NCBI GenBank assembly: GCA_033032175.1
Contig: CM065325.1
Location: 15,466,930-15,530,929, forward strand
Reading direction: 5' to 3'
Length of the DNA stretch: 64,000 bases
Source: Saturnia japonica
Lineage: Eukaryota; Arthropoda; Insecta; Lepidoptera; Saturniidae
Below are positions 23,141 through 34,026 of this stretch, piece by piece. The notes below the pieces were generated by a model. The model did no database searches, had not been told where the DNA came from, and worked only from the letters and a program-made list of their open reading frames with translations. The position numbers and the translations under genes were made by a program. The number at the start of each line of letters is the position of its first letter. The stretch's first letter is position 1.

Positions 23141-25593
23141 ATGTTGCTAGTCTGTTCGTGTCCCTCGCAGCGTACGGCGTAGCCCTTCTTAAACAAGTTT
23201 TTGATCTGACTTGTATACGCCGCCGCAAACTCTGTGGAACGATCCATTTTCTTTTCTATCGAGTGAAGTCGTCGTAGCGCCATATTGTAGCTATTAGGTA
23301 GTACTACAACGTCGCGGCGCCACGGTAGACCTACTTCGTAGCCTTCACTGCGTTGTTGGATCGTTCCGTCGAGTATTCGCGTCGCGCGCTTGTCGGCGTC
23401 GCTGATTCTCGGTTCGCGGGCTACGCCGAGCGCGTCTATTTTGACGTGCAGTTCTACGAGCTCGTGTAGACTTTCGTTCCGGATCTCGCTGCCAGTGTTG
23501 CGTTCAGGTGCGTATATGTGTAGCAGGGCTTCGCTGTGGCCGATGATCACGTGTGGTGCGGTTCCGTGCACCACCCAACCCAGTTGAGTTTTCGACGCCG
23601 CCGGCTGGTTCGGTTTGCCGACGCGTAACTCTCTGGATACGATCATCTCCCAGTGGTCCGTACCTATCAATATACGCGGCCTCGCCTTCTCATAGCACAC
23701 CTGCTTCACTTTCAAATTGCGCAAGTGAGCGTGTTGGAGTGTGCTTAGAGACACTGTTTGTTCGCGCAGTCGGAGTCCTTTTATCGTTCGAGCTCGGAAC
23801 TCGTGCTTCTTGTTGCCGCCCGGTTCGTACAACTTCGCTTGTACAATTTGGCTATTCGTGTACTCTTTGCCCATATTGACGCCTTGTAGTTGCAGTGGAT
23901 GTGACGGTCCATGCGCTCCGATGTCCTTGGCCAAGTCCTCGTCGATTAGCGATATAGTCGAGCCCTCGTCCAACAAAGCGTACGTGTTCACCGCTTCTTT
24001 GGGGCCCGATATAGTCACCGGACAGATTTTTAGTATAATCTGTCTCGGTTCTATAGTTGTTGCGACAGCCATTACCGTCTCGCTCGTTGACGGTGTCACG
24101 TTGTTCTGAGTTTGCTCTTCGCTATCGCTTGGTCTGTCGTTGTGAAGCGACGAGTGATGCGGACGACGACAGGAGTTAATACCGCACGGCTTTCCTTTGC
24201 AGTACACACGACGATGGCGTTTGTCAATACATTTGAAACAGACGCCTTTGCTCTTCACGTGCTCCCACCGTTGCTCGACGTTCAGTGCTTTGTATTGCGG
24301 GCACCAAGACAACGGATGGGGCTTATCGCAGCTAGGACACAGATGTTCGGTTTCTGTGTCCACCGTAGCAAAGACGTTCTGTCTCTTTCTGGCGGCGACT
24401 TGCGGTGCGGCAGGCTTCAATACTTCGCGTCTAGAGGTCGCTGTCGAAGCGGTGGCGGGCGCACATGTGTGTTTTAACGCACGGCTCGCTTCACGCATTA
24501 GGAAGCGTGATAATACAACGACCTCTGGATCCGTTGTTCCCTCGTTCTCTTCCGCATAGTCGCACCACCGGGACTTCAGGTGTGGGCTAAGTTTTTCTAA
24601 TACTTCCCGAGCCAGCATCGGGTTGTACAGGTAGCTCCGCTTGTCGAGATTTAGTAAAACACAGACTATGTTTTGTAGTTTTACTGCGAACGCGTTCAGT
24701 TCGCTTGCGGTAGCTCCCGGTCGTGGTAATTTCCGCATATCATCCAGCGCCTTGTCTATAATTACTTCCGGCCTGCCAAAACATTGTTCCAGTGTCCGCA
24801 TGATTTCATCTGGATTGTTCGCGGTGTGTAGTAGCGCTGCCACTGCGTCGCGGGCGTCCCCACGCAGGCTGTTACGTAGGCGCGCTATGTTTTCTATCGG
24901 CGAGAAACGATACAGCTGCGTGGAGTCCCTCATAGCTGCTTTGAATGGCAGCCACTCGTTGATCGCTCCAGTGAATACAGGTAAGTCGGCGGCTTGGCGT
25001 GGCGGTGGATGAGTATGCGTCATCTTTTCTAGTATCGCGGCGAGCTGTTTAATATCACTGCTCGATTGCGACGGTAATTGCGAACGGGCACGTCGTTCAG
25101 GCCTGCGTTCGTCTTGTTGCCGCGCGTCGTTACGGGTACACGGTAATTGTTCCCCCCGTGTAGCTTCGGGCTGTGAGCGGAGCCAGTCATCCACTCGGTG
25201 AATACGTTCATCTGGCTCCTCGTTCGTTTGCTCACGTACGTCCTCTGCTTCATCCCGTATCGACGTTAACTCCACGGCGAGGCGTTTCTTTATTAATTCC
25301 GCCTCCATACGGAGTTCTTCACGGCGAATTGCGGCTAGTTTCTCTTCCGCTTGTAGCTCGGCGAGGCGTGATCGCATAGTCGCACTCGTCGTCGATCTGT
25401 GTGAGCGTGGCGGTGAAACGTGGCCTGTTCTGACGTCAGTGCGAGTAACAGGTACAGAGGGTGTTCCCTTCGGTCGGGGTGTGCCCTCAGCCCTCTGTGT
25501 GTCTGGCGATAGCGGCGATTCTTCGAATACTCGGACTGTGTTATTTCTGTTTTGTGATTCCATTGCGTCTCCCTGGCTTCTCGTAACAACCAT
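23080..25593 (-). CDS. Gag and aspartic protease of the BEL/Pao element, frame lost at the start of reverse transcriptase
   Basis: The first in-frame ATG after the 5' LTR is at 25,591-25,593 (MVVTRSQGDAMESQ), which I take as the start; the frame is open further upstream into the LTR. From the N-terminus there is a charged region, then a probable coiled coil (residues about 75-125, rich in EEKLAAIRREELRMEAE), a Gag core, and two Cys/His clusters at about residues 418-470 (CPSCDKPHPLSWC, then GVCFKC and following Cys/His) that would bind nucleic acid. The retroviral-type aspartic protease has the LLDEGST active-site motif at about residue 540. The C-terminal part runs to the junction with reverse transcriptase, where a one-base shift at about 23,138 makes the frame end at 23,080. 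Gag and protease look intact, so this element may still make particles' structural protein. Complete BEL elements usually have one long Gag-Pol frame. Confidence 0.9.
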   Translation of the reverse strand: MVVTRSQGDAMESQNRNNTVRVFEESPLSPDTQRAEGTPRPKGTPSVPVTRTDVRTGHVSPPRSHRSTTSATMRSRLAELQAEEKLAAIRREELRMEAELIKKRLAVELTSIRDEAEDVREQTNEEPDERIHRVDDWLRSQPEATRGEQLPCTRNDARQQDERRPERRARSQLPSQSSSDIKQLAAILEKMTHTHPPPRQAADLPVFTGAINEWLPFKAAMRDSTQLYRFSPIENIARLRNSLRGDARDAVAALLHTANNPDEIMRTLEQCFGRPEVIIDKALDDMRKLPRPGATASELNAFAVKLQNIVCVLLNLDKRSYLYNPMLAREVLEKLSPHLKSRWCDYAEENEGTTDPEVVVLSRFLMREASRALKHTCAPATASTATSRREVLKPAAPQVAARKRQNVFATVDTETEHLCPSCDKPHPLSWCPQYKALNVEQRWEHVKSKGVCFKCIDKRHRRVYCKGKPCGINSCRRPHHSSLHNDRPSDSEEQTQNNVTPSTSETVMAVATTIEPRQIILKICPVTISGPKEAVNTYALLDEGSTISLIDEDLAKDIGAHGPSHPLQLQGVNMGKEYTNSQIVQAKLYEPGGNKKHEFRARTIKGLRLREQTVSLSTLQHAHLRNLKVKQVCYEKARPRILIGTDHWEMIVSRELRVGKPNQPAASKTQLGWVVHGTAPHVIIGHSEALLHIYAPERNTGSEIRNESLHELVELHVKIDALGVAREPRISDADKRATRILDGTIQQRSEGYEVGLPWRRDVVVLPNSYNMALRRLHSIEKKMDRSTEFAAAYTSQIKNLFKKGYAVRCEGHEQTSNISWFYLTSLYSTRTKSASYE

Positions 25594-25699
25594 TGATCTG
25601 GGTACGCCGTTCGTGGATACAGATGTCTTGATAACACGTCGTTTCTTCTTCAAGCGTTGTTGTAGATCGGCGAAATGTTCTGTTCTTTTTTCTTTCGAT

Positions 25700-25717
25700 C
25701 CGGCTTCCGAAGGACCA
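25700..25717 (-). other. Candidate primer binding site
   Basis: Five bases after the 5' LTR the minus strand reads TGGTCCTTCGGAAGCCGG. The TGG start is complementary to the CCA end of a tRNA, and this position is where retrotransposons bind their tRNA primer. I could not identify the tRNA. Confidence 0.65.
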
Positions 25718-25865
25718 GATAATATTGTGAATAAAAGGACGTCCACAATATTTTAATGTGTGCTAAATTAATAGCGCTTGTTTTATTCTTGTTTCTTACA
25801 AAGTTACAGTAGTTCGTAGTAACAATGTGGTTTCTTAATAACGTTCTTGACTGTAGTTTGCTTGT

Positions 25866-26001
25866 AGATTCGCTGCTTGCTGTTGCTGGTGTTGTGGTGT
25901 TTCTCGAACTGATCGCTCGCTGCTTGCTGTTGTTGTAGTGTTTCTCGAACTGATCGTAGATTCGCTGCTTGCTGTTGTTGTAGTGTTTCTCGAACTGATC
26001 G
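25866..26001 (-). repeat. Three tandem units of about 41-50 bp in the 5' LTR
   Basis: Each unit has CTGCTTGCTGTTG and ends TTTCTCGAACTGATCG on the plus strand. The same array lies in the 3' LTR at 21,131-21,266 (units 21,131-21,180, 21,181-21,221 and 21,222-21,266). Each unit carries a minus-strand TCAGTT initiator match. Confidence 0.9.
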
Positions 26002-26031
26002 CAGTACTGCCGCCCTCTCCGCTATATTTAA
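25993..26031 (-). promoter_or_regulatory. LTR core promoter: TATA box and initiator
   Basis: Minus-strand TTAAATATAG is followed about 31 nt later by CGATCAGTTCG, a match to the arthropod initiator TCAGTT. The spacing is that of a normal polymerase II core promoter. Two more CGATCAGTTCGAGAAACAC copies follow downstream in the tandem repeat. Confidence 0.75.
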
Positions 26032-26094
26032 CCTCGCCCTTTGCCTCGCAACCGGTAGTGCGATGGATTCCGTGCGGGGCGTCGCTCAGCCAAT

Positions 26095-26121
26095 GAGCGC
26101 GCACGCCCTGTGTGCGCGCTC
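26095..26121. repeat. Perfect GC-rich hairpin in the LTR upstream region
   Basis: GAGCGCGCAC, a 7-base loop, then GTGCGCGCTC. The counterpart in the 3' LTR is 21,360-21,386. A second perfect 11-bp inverted repeat (ACCATGCCAGA ... TCTGGCATGGT) follows at 21,405-21,435 and its 5' LTR equivalent. Both lie upstream of the TATA box in the direction of transcription, so they may be protein-binding sites. Confidence 0.8.
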
Positions 26122-26402
26122 TCGGCAGTACCATGAGTCACCATGCCAGATGTTCCGAGTCTGGCATGGTTCATCCTTACAACTAGTGAAATTTATACAT
26201 TTAAACTTACAACTAGCTATATTCTTATTATAATCGTTTTAAAATACACATATTCACACATATTCAGTTCATATTATTATATCTATTTCTAACACGTATT
26301 TATAAACCTTATTCCTAACACGTATTATTTCATTTATTTGTTCATTCTATACTATTAGACTATTGTTATTCGCTCGCCCCGCTCGCTGTCCGCAACAATC
26401 TC

Positions 26403-26854
26403 CTTTATGCAGATTTATCTCGTGTTATATAATATATTGTGTACTTTAATAGGCTATGTTTATTAAAGTAAACAAACACGGAAAAATATTTTTTGAAATA
26501 ATAAAAAAAGTTATAGAGAAAAAACACAAGTATGTTTTTATTTCGTCTAATTGTACGTTATGAATACACGAAACTATATAATTATAGACAATTTAAAGAA
26601 ATGCTTTCTTTGATTTGATTGATTATGTTTTTCTATTTACCTCATTATTAGATCTATTTATGGTGATGTTGATATATTTCACTAATAACTATATCGACAC
26701 CTACTCAGTTACTAAGCCCAGCATTTCATATTATACAATTAATTTACTGGAATCACAGTTGTGTTGTTTAATGTTCAATTGTTTTTTTATGACCTAGTAC
26801 TTGTCTACAAATTTATATGAAGTTAAATTATTACATTAAATCAATCACGCATCT
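26403..26854. other. AT-rich stretch right of the retrotransposon
   Basis: Only short AT-rich frames. The BEL element inserted between this stretch and 20,273-20,987. Confidence 0.4.
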
Positions 26855-27195
26855 TTCCCAATGGGTAAGGCAGAGACCACTACCTTCCACTTGCTACGAT
26901 CCTGACATACATCTTTCACTTCTTCAACATTCATCAATCTTTTCACGCATGTTCGTCGGTATAGAGTACTCTTGCTCTGACCTTTCCAACGAACGTTCTT
27001 GACCTGATCGTGGAACTTTCGTCTAGATCTTCCTCTTCCAACGTTCTCATTCACGCTCATCTTATAAATCTTTATAAACCTGTCTACTCATTCTTCTTTC
27101 ATTTATCCTCTCTACATACCCAAACCATCTAAGCATACCTTTCTCAATTCGTGTCACTATATCTTCTTCCACACCACGACGTTCTCTTATCATAC
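26855..27195 (-). pseudogene. C-terminal end of a LINE reverse transcriptase polyprotein
   Basis: On the minus strand from about 27,195 the translation reads RERRGVEEDIVTRIEKGML, RWFGYVERINERRMSRQVYK, stops near 27,078, and after a frame change reads ENVGRGRSRRKFHDQVKNV and MNVEEVKDVCQDRSKWKV before a stop at about 26,845. The order (RWFGHVER-like, GRGRPRR-like, DRSKWK, then a short tail) is that seen at the C-terminus of many insect non-LTR retrotransposons. It is 5'-truncated, as LINE insertions usually are, and cannot encode an active protein. I do not assign a clade. Confidence 0.8.
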
Positions 27196-29149
27196 TTAAG
27201 TGATGATATCGTCAACTTTTTTTATGGTTCAAGAAAATACCAACTCCCCTCTGGTTATCTCCAGATCTTTGAATTCCCGAGGGGCCTTAGTATTGCTTGG
27301 TATTAGATTATAAATTATCGACTAACCGAGCAATTCCTTCAGGTAGTCCAGCTATTCGAGTATCCAAGACCATGCGTAAGGTATATGCTGCGGTGAATCT
27401 TAAATGATAAGAAACGTAGGTATGAATACAACTGCCCTTTTTTGAAGCACTCGTCCGTAACCATGCTGTTTTCCAAAATAGGTATAAAAAAATCTGCTAG
27501 AGTGACAGTTAAATTCCAGACCCATAGTTAACGACCACGTACCATGCTTATTTAAAGCTATTTGAACTCAAAACAGTAATGCTGGTCTATACGAAGGCCA
27601 GTATTAATAAAAAGGACGGAACTCCTCAGAACTAAGTTGGAAAACTTTGTATAAAAGATGCGTGTACAACCATACCTCTCAGAATTTTGCTTAAAAGACT
27701 GTGTCTTAAAAGATTTATAATCACTCTTTCATATTATGCTAAGCCTAAAAATACGATAGACTCTAAAGCGCATCTGTTGGAAGTGTTGGAGTAAAAATAA
27801 GATTTATTTGTAGAATGAGCGGTACAATGTTTTCTACTCAATTTATGCCTTTTACTCCTTTGGAACGATGAATTTAAATATTCAATTATTTCAGAGTGCA
27901 AATCGGATGGAAAATAGCAAATATCTTCATTCCTGGATTAAAATTGATACAGAGTGTTTGAGTGTCGGTTCCATCGATCTGCAAAATTACAATTAAACCC
28001 GCAATCATCTATGTATGTCTGAATGGACTTTTTACAGTAGACGACACGACAACGACTCATGTGACGTCTGCGTGTCTAAAAACTTTATGTTGTTTTACGG
28101 ATTTAAGGTTACATTATGTAACCTTTCACATTACCTCCCTGTGTAACTTAATATTTATCAAGATATATATAAATTTTTTTAATTGATTTTAAAGCTATCA
28201 GTTAAATTTATCCACACATGATAAAATTAAACTTTGATATTACCCATTCTTACCGTTACCATTTACTGATTTTGTAATTAATTATAATACAATATAAGCT
28301 TGGAAAAGAAAAATACTTATAGATAAATGCGAATAAATTTTATGTTATACCATCCCATTTGAGTCAGTTTTCAAATTCGTCGTGCCATTTGAAGCTACAG
28401 TTCCGGCTTTTTTTTGCTATTAGATTGCCTTATGGGACCTTATTTGGACAAATGTGATCATCGCAGGACATACATACGTCCATTGCCATATTCCAAATAA
28501 AAGGTATTAGATAGATATTTCTATAAAGCATATTGACCACGTGTTACATTTATGAAGATCGACGAAGTTTAATATCGTACAGTATAAAACGTCTTAGGCT
28601 GACATAATTTATGTATGTAGGTACAAATTTACAAGTATAATTTGCGCTCAAAATGAAATTTACAATTCCGTTCCGATGTTATACAATAATTGAATAACAT
28701 AGAACGGTTTAGTTAACTAAATAAAGATGTTGTTTAGTCGGATTAATTACAAAACATTTGCTATCATAATAATTTGGATTCGTAATTGTTTAATTTTGAT
28801 AAGACAAATGTTTATATAAGCCCTTACATGTTAGTTTAACTTTCAAATGCGCTTGTTTTTATATTAATTGAAACATACTTCATGATTTTTAGCTAACTTA
28901 AAAAAATAAGGTTCTATTTTCTCCTAGTTTGTTTGTGCGTGCACGCTACTCTACACTAAAACTACTGACCGATTTTTATAATTATATTATTGACGTTATC
29001 TCTATACTTATGGGAAGATATTATTAGTATATCAAATATACCATTTTTATTTACAGACATGATTATGTTTAATGTTGATCTTAAACGAAGTCGGATTGTT
29101 GCTTATAAACTTCTAAAATATAAATTGGCCTTTCTTGAGCTCTTGATAC
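27196..29149. other. Unannotated AT-rich stretch
   Basis: No exon or RNA gene recognised. 28,920-29,080 contains a fragment (CTACTGACCGATTTTTATAA) resembling the generic end of interspersed repeats also seen near 39,230 (CTTAACCGATTTTGATC). Confidence 0.35.
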
Positions 29150-29245
29150 ATCATCATCATCTTGAACCCATAATCGCCCACTACTGAGCATAGGCCTTTC
29201 TTCTCGAGCACCACTCATCCTAATCCTGAGCTGATCTTTGACTAT
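29150..29245. repeat. Short LINE-tail-like repeat
   Basis: CATCATCATCTTGAACCCAT followed by AATCGCCCACTACTGAGCAT and AGGCCTTTCTTCTCGAG. This matches, from memory, the common insect repeat tail with 'catcatca...cccactgctgagcataggcct'. A related block is at about 37,070-37,110. Confidence 0.5.
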
Positions 29246-32200
29246 AATCAATACCCTAGTAAATATGAAATCAGTGTCCAAAACTTAATACAGTAATAGT
29301 ATTCAATAAACTTTAAAAAAAAACCTAAGTGTATCAGATAACAGGACAATATGTCCAGTACGTCGTTGGAAGGTAGAAGATACTTAGAAAGATCTCTGAA
29401 TGGCCGATAAAGTAGAGCCCGTACGGAATGATGGAAGAGGTCTGATAGTAAAGGAATTGGTAAATCAACCATACATTGAGACATGGATTTAGCCAGAAAT
29501 ATGGACAAGACGTAGATGCGAATAGCATTAATAAAGGTTAAATGCTGTGTTTCGGACGGTGTTTATATAAAAAAATAAGCACATAAATGGGCTAATAGCG
29601 ATGGTATATTTATTTTTCGTCGTAGTACGAGAGTAATCTTTTTTATAATCTTAACTACATTATAAATCAAATAAGAAATTAGTTAGTTTAATTCTACATT
29701 GAAAATAAATGCTACCTTTGTAGTATTATATAAATCTTAATAAATAATCTCGGATGAGGTATCGATGTGTAAGTTATAATATTGTAATTTTCGGTTAAAA
29801 CAACATGTGTTTTAAATATATTTCATATCATAAAAAACGATTATTCAATCTTTTAAAAATAAAAAGTCATGAAATTTCTATTTAATCCAGCATAATAAAC
29901 AAATGGAGAAAACTCTTAATAAATAAAATAAATACAGCATGCGGACCGCTGCACCACACCCCCAAGCCGCGGCGCTAGATAAATTAAAATAGCGAAAAAC
30001 AAGAAAGCAACGGTGAAATTCAGCGGCACTTTGTACTGGTAGCAAGTTTATCCGTGTCTGGTCCGGCCCACGAGCTCATAAATTACATCGGTGGGGCCGT
30101 TTTTTGTATGCCCGTATTTATACACGTATATCTAAAGTAAATATTTGGCAATATTCGATACCTAAACATGTTTCCCTATGTCGTGATATAAAAATTTTGA
30201 ATGAAGGTTATTAACGCTGCTTTGACGAGTTTTTTATCTTAGTCTCATGAAATGTTAGAATAACACGAGAGTGTCCTGGAGTTATTAATTACTACTAAGG
30301 TCTATTGCCTTTTCTATTCTTTATAGATTTTTAACACAATCGCTTCTGATGTTAGGTGAAGATGCGACCGAAGTTTGTATCATTCTAAAGTTAGTAATGC
30401 AACCGTATTGAATGACTCTGTGTCTAAGCGCATCGCCATTAAGGATAATCACGTAAAAATAGTCAAACTGCTTTAAATTGGTCTAACCCAGATGATTACG
30501 GTAAGCGTGACATAAGCTCTTTTAGTGGTTCTCTATCTCTAGGCTATCTCGCTTGAGATGAAAAATGCAAAAAGAGCCATAAGGAGACTGTTTTTCTGAG
30601 ACTTATAAAAAGACAAAAAACAAGGCTCCATTCGAATAGGTTTTTACAAACTATACTTCATAAACTACCAAGAATATCATCTAAATAGTGCCGATTCCGA
30701 TTACTTCTAAATTTTGCCACAGCCAGCCACCATTTTACATATGCACTACATTTCTGATCCTTTTTCTCATTCATTCATTACCTATTCGTTTCACGGGACC
30801 AAATTAACAATTCTCTGCTCCCGGTCCTCATATTAACATATGAGCTTATAAGTATGGCTCAGGTGTGTTCAAAGCCTATACGCCATTTAGACTAGAGCAA
30901 GATGGTTGTAAAATTTCATGGCGCCCACGACACCTTCACTTAACGCGAGCTAACTTCAAATTCAATATTCAACACGATATTTCGGTGTAAACATCGCGTG
31001 TTGAGCTTTAGTGCTTAGTGTAAGTTAGAAACTTCATGCGAGTATAGTATTTGATTTATTTTAATTTTTTGATAAAACCCTATCTCATACTTAGATCATA
31101 TTTAATGGAAAATTTAAGGGCAGTTCAATAATCTACCTTTAAGATATTGTACTGTTACATCCGTGGGTATTAAAAATACCGATGATTGACGTGAAGATAA
31201 TTTATTTGAATTCCACACAGTTACAAATTACACGAACTCACAACACTGTTATTTATTTCCTTCCTTTTATCGCTCGTTGTTATCGCTTTATAATTCAAAA
31301 CTAAACTGAACTGCTCGGCGCTACGCCTGAGTTGCTTAAATACCTACACTAAACGATCGCAGAAACATCGTGAAGCATCGCGACTTTTCTTGATGTTTAC
31401 TTTCAATGCCTACTCGATGACGTACTCGATGCGATAAGCGCTATACATGTGTGTGTAAACTGCGATATTTACATAAAAATGCGCCGCGGTTGTTTACGAC
31501 GCGAACATTATTTTGAAGTCCTGAGAAGTTTGTAGTTGCTTCGAGATATTTCGAGAACAGGATTTTTCTATCTTTTTGATCGGCTTGTAACAGGTTGTAA
31601 TAGTATCTTATTTCAAAAGGCAAATAATTTTTTGAAATTTAATGATGAGCATGACAATTACGATTTCGTATCAACCAAAGTTAAAATGATGTTACAAAGT
31701 CATATTGGTTTAATAGAAGGCCAATCAAATACCACGTCGATTGACGTAACATCGAATAGTACAGTGAGTGGCTTACCTGTTTAGCTAAGACTGTCGGTAA
31801 CTCCAGAAGATGTATCGCAATATAAGCGATAATTTTTAAATCGATAAAACAAATCGAAATCTTTATCTATATTATAAATTATTTGCTAACTAAATAAGAC
31901 GCTTAATAATAGAAGCTTAAAAGACACTGTAATAATACAAGCAAATTTTTGAGGTCTTCTATTTATGGCAAATTCAAAACTAAGTCCCTTGAAAATTATA
32001 CAACTATTTATAAATCATATTCACTGCATATATTATTTAAGAAAAATACGTAAATGTGTTTTATGAAATTAATTTCAATGAATGATACTGAAGTATAAAA
32101 TATTATTTTGATATTTGGTTAATTTTCTCTATTAGACAGGCGTGTCTGACATCTGTTGAAGATAAGTAATTATTTATTGAAGTTTATGGTATAAAGTGCT

Positions 32201-33079
32201 TATCGCTACAGCTTATATCTTGCACAACAAGGTTAGGTTTTTGTTGCGTCATCGATCATCTTCAACGTTTTCCGCTCGCAGCGCTGGTGCGGTGTCGAAA
32301 ATTACTTACGGGACCCAAAGCGGTTGCGTTAGCGAAAATAATCCTTCATATTAGAAACACGCTTTACGATTTCGAATAAAAAGGGCCGACCTTGTTACGA
32401 TCGATTGGAGTGACATTTAAAGGTTGTATGTTCAAGGTAATAATTACACGGGCAATTCAGCGTGACGCTTACCTTCTGATCCGAGAATTTGGAACCATCT
32501 TATATTGTTAGAAATGTAAATATTGTCCTCTTCAACTTGCCTTCTGGGTTGTTCTCTTTTTTCTTAAATCAAAATGAGATGGAAATTATGAGGCCTTTAT
32601 TTCAAGTTAAAAGGGCTGTTACAGCCAGTCATAGTGATCCACTTGAGCGTCGCGTTTTGTCATCAGTTAGTGCATAACTAGTTTCTAATTACGCAGATTG
32701 GCATAATAACAGCGACTGACAGTGGATTGTCAAACAACTATATTTAAACAAATAAGCCTACTGTGGCTCAATGGACGTAGATTCAAATATAATCAATATT
32801 CAATATTCAAATATACCATGGTGATAGGGAAATAGCTAGGGTTTATTGAATGGAAAAATATGTGATGTAATAAAATAGTGTATTTAAATTTTTTTACTTG
32901 TCTGTTATAGTTAATTGTAACGATACTAAGTGTTAAACGATTCAGGAGTAGATATGAGATTCATGCATTCCTCTTGGTGTTTATGTGGTTTTCAGAACTG
33001 CATCATATACATACTTTATTTTTATTTTTTTGTTTGATCTCAATAAAAGATTGTATATTGCTAAAAGACATGAATCTAT
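29246..33079. other. Long unannotated stretch with GC-balanced islands
   Basis: No coding exon that I can support. An island at about 29,935-30,130 is clearly less AT-rich than its surroundings, matches no repeat here and contains CATAAATTACAT-type cores. A second patch is at 32,230-32,480, with minus-strand donor-like GTAAGC (after AGAAG) at about 32,472. Short frames at 31,441-31,784 and 32,489-32,677 have no domains. Confidence 0.35.
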
Positions 33080-33305
33080 TAAGAGGTTACAGGTAAAAAC
33101 TGTCGTTGAAGCAAACAATCGTAATGAAACCATAGCAAGGTGATATACATTTTAAAATGCCAACCTTATTAGCTACGACTCTCAAATTAAAAATATGCTC
33201 TAAGCATCCGGTTTCTAAGGTTTCCGGCAGCTATGCTGGAAAATCAGTGACCCCCTAGGCTTACCTTTTTCTACCATCTTACGTGAAATTATAATTTCAG
33301 GTAAT
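33080..33305 (+). mobile_element. SINE family S, copy 2 (head missing or unrecognisable)
   Basis: AATGAAACCATAGCAAGGTG, then CTACGACTCTCAAATTAAAA, CTCTAAGCATCCGG, TTTCCGGCAGCTATGCTGG and CTAGGCTTACC, in the order seen at 36.1-36.4 kb. 5' truncated. Confidence 0.6.
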
Positions 33306-33651
33306 ATAAAATAAAAATAATGAGACCCATTAATAATCTATGTTAACATCCCAACCTCAGCTCAACCCTCTATGAATATGTAACTAGATATAACACTAAT
33401 TTATTTCGAAATGAGACTTATCATAGCCCATCATAGTAACCGTATGTTATTAAAAGGATCATGTATCAACTATGTTGAAAACCAATAGCTTATATAACTT
33501 TTGTATTGGTTGCTATGCAGTCAAATGATAAAATCTTACCACAAATCTCTCAACAAGTGCTCCTTAATTGTCCAGCATCATATACACTTGCAAATAACAA
33601 TGTCTTTGGACATCTCATGATGGGACAACCTTCACATCCATATTTATTAAT
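33306..33651. other. AT-rich stretch, nothing recognised
   Basis: No gene or repeat recognised. A short open frame at its right side runs into the family B repeat and is not meaningful. Confidence 0.4.
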
Positions 33652-34026
33652 AATAGCGATTGCTCTAAGGTCGAAATTCGACCAGCGACTTTTTGATCAT
33701 AGGCTATTTTCTGTTTGACATTTGCAGTATTCATGAACATAAAAAAATAATGAATATTATCTACATCACTTGCTGCTGTCACTTTTCGTTGAGTGACAAT
33801 GTCAATATTTTGGCGGGTCTAACTTCAATGGCAATGATCAGGCTAGGATTCGCAGAATTAATTTATTTTATTTAATATATTAGTAACAGATATTATACAT
33901 ATATTTTATCTTTCTGCACTCCTTCTTCATATAAGCTTTAACCGTGCCAAATCTCATAGTCTTCCGTGCACGCAATACGCTTTTAAAGGGGTAGAAAGCT
34001 TTTGCTTCACGTATTATTATATAGAT
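33652..34026 (+). repeat. Family B interspersed repeat, copy 2
   Basis: AATAGCGATTGCTCTAAGG start, then GTCGAAATTCGACCAGCGAC, GAGTGACAATGTCAATATTT, and a TTTGCTTCACGTATTATTAT end followed by ATAGATG. High similarity to the copy at 3,251. Confidence 0.82.

Larger units (their letters stand above)
20988..26397 (-). mobile_element. BEL/Pao LTR retrotransposon, 5,410 bp, internally deleted
   Basis: Two direct 675-bp LTRs (20,988-21,662 and 25,723-26,397) bound a 4,060-bp interior. The flanking 5-bp duplication is perfect: ATCTC at 20,983-20,987 and 26,398-26,402. Read on the minus strand the LTR starts TGTTGCGGAC. The interior has, in order, a primer-binding-site candidate, a Gag with two Cys-rich clusters, an aspartic protease (LLDEGSTISLI), a reverse transcriptase in broken frames, and only the end of the integrase core plus the C-terminal integrase domain, followed by a purine tract. 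The pol order and sequence type (SIYDPLGLLS, SVDPRDPEAITPNHFLLG) are those of BEL/Pao elements. About 2 kb of pol is missing compared with complete elements of this group, whose interior is usually around 5.5-6 kb. The element is non-autonomous in its present form. Confidence 0.96.
25723..26397 (-). repeat. 5' LTR of the BEL/Pao element
   Basis: Same 675-bp sequence as the 3' LTR, offset by 4,735 bp. In this copy the TATA-like box lies at 26,022-26,031 and the first initiator at 25,993-25,998. Transcription is expected to run leftwards into gag. The last bases (ATA on the minus strand) are set by the target duplication; the more usual CA end would lie 3 bp inside. Confidence 0.95.

Noticed and set aside
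23130..23145. Programmed ribosomal frameshift at the gag-pol boundary
   Set aside because: The local bases do not form a standard X-XXY-YYZ slippery heptamer in the gag frame, BEL elements normally use one long frame, and other lesions follow downstream.
22447..25756. Several plus-strand frames over 100 codons inside the BEL element
   Set aside because: All are antisense shadows of gag-pol, caused by its GC-rich codon use.
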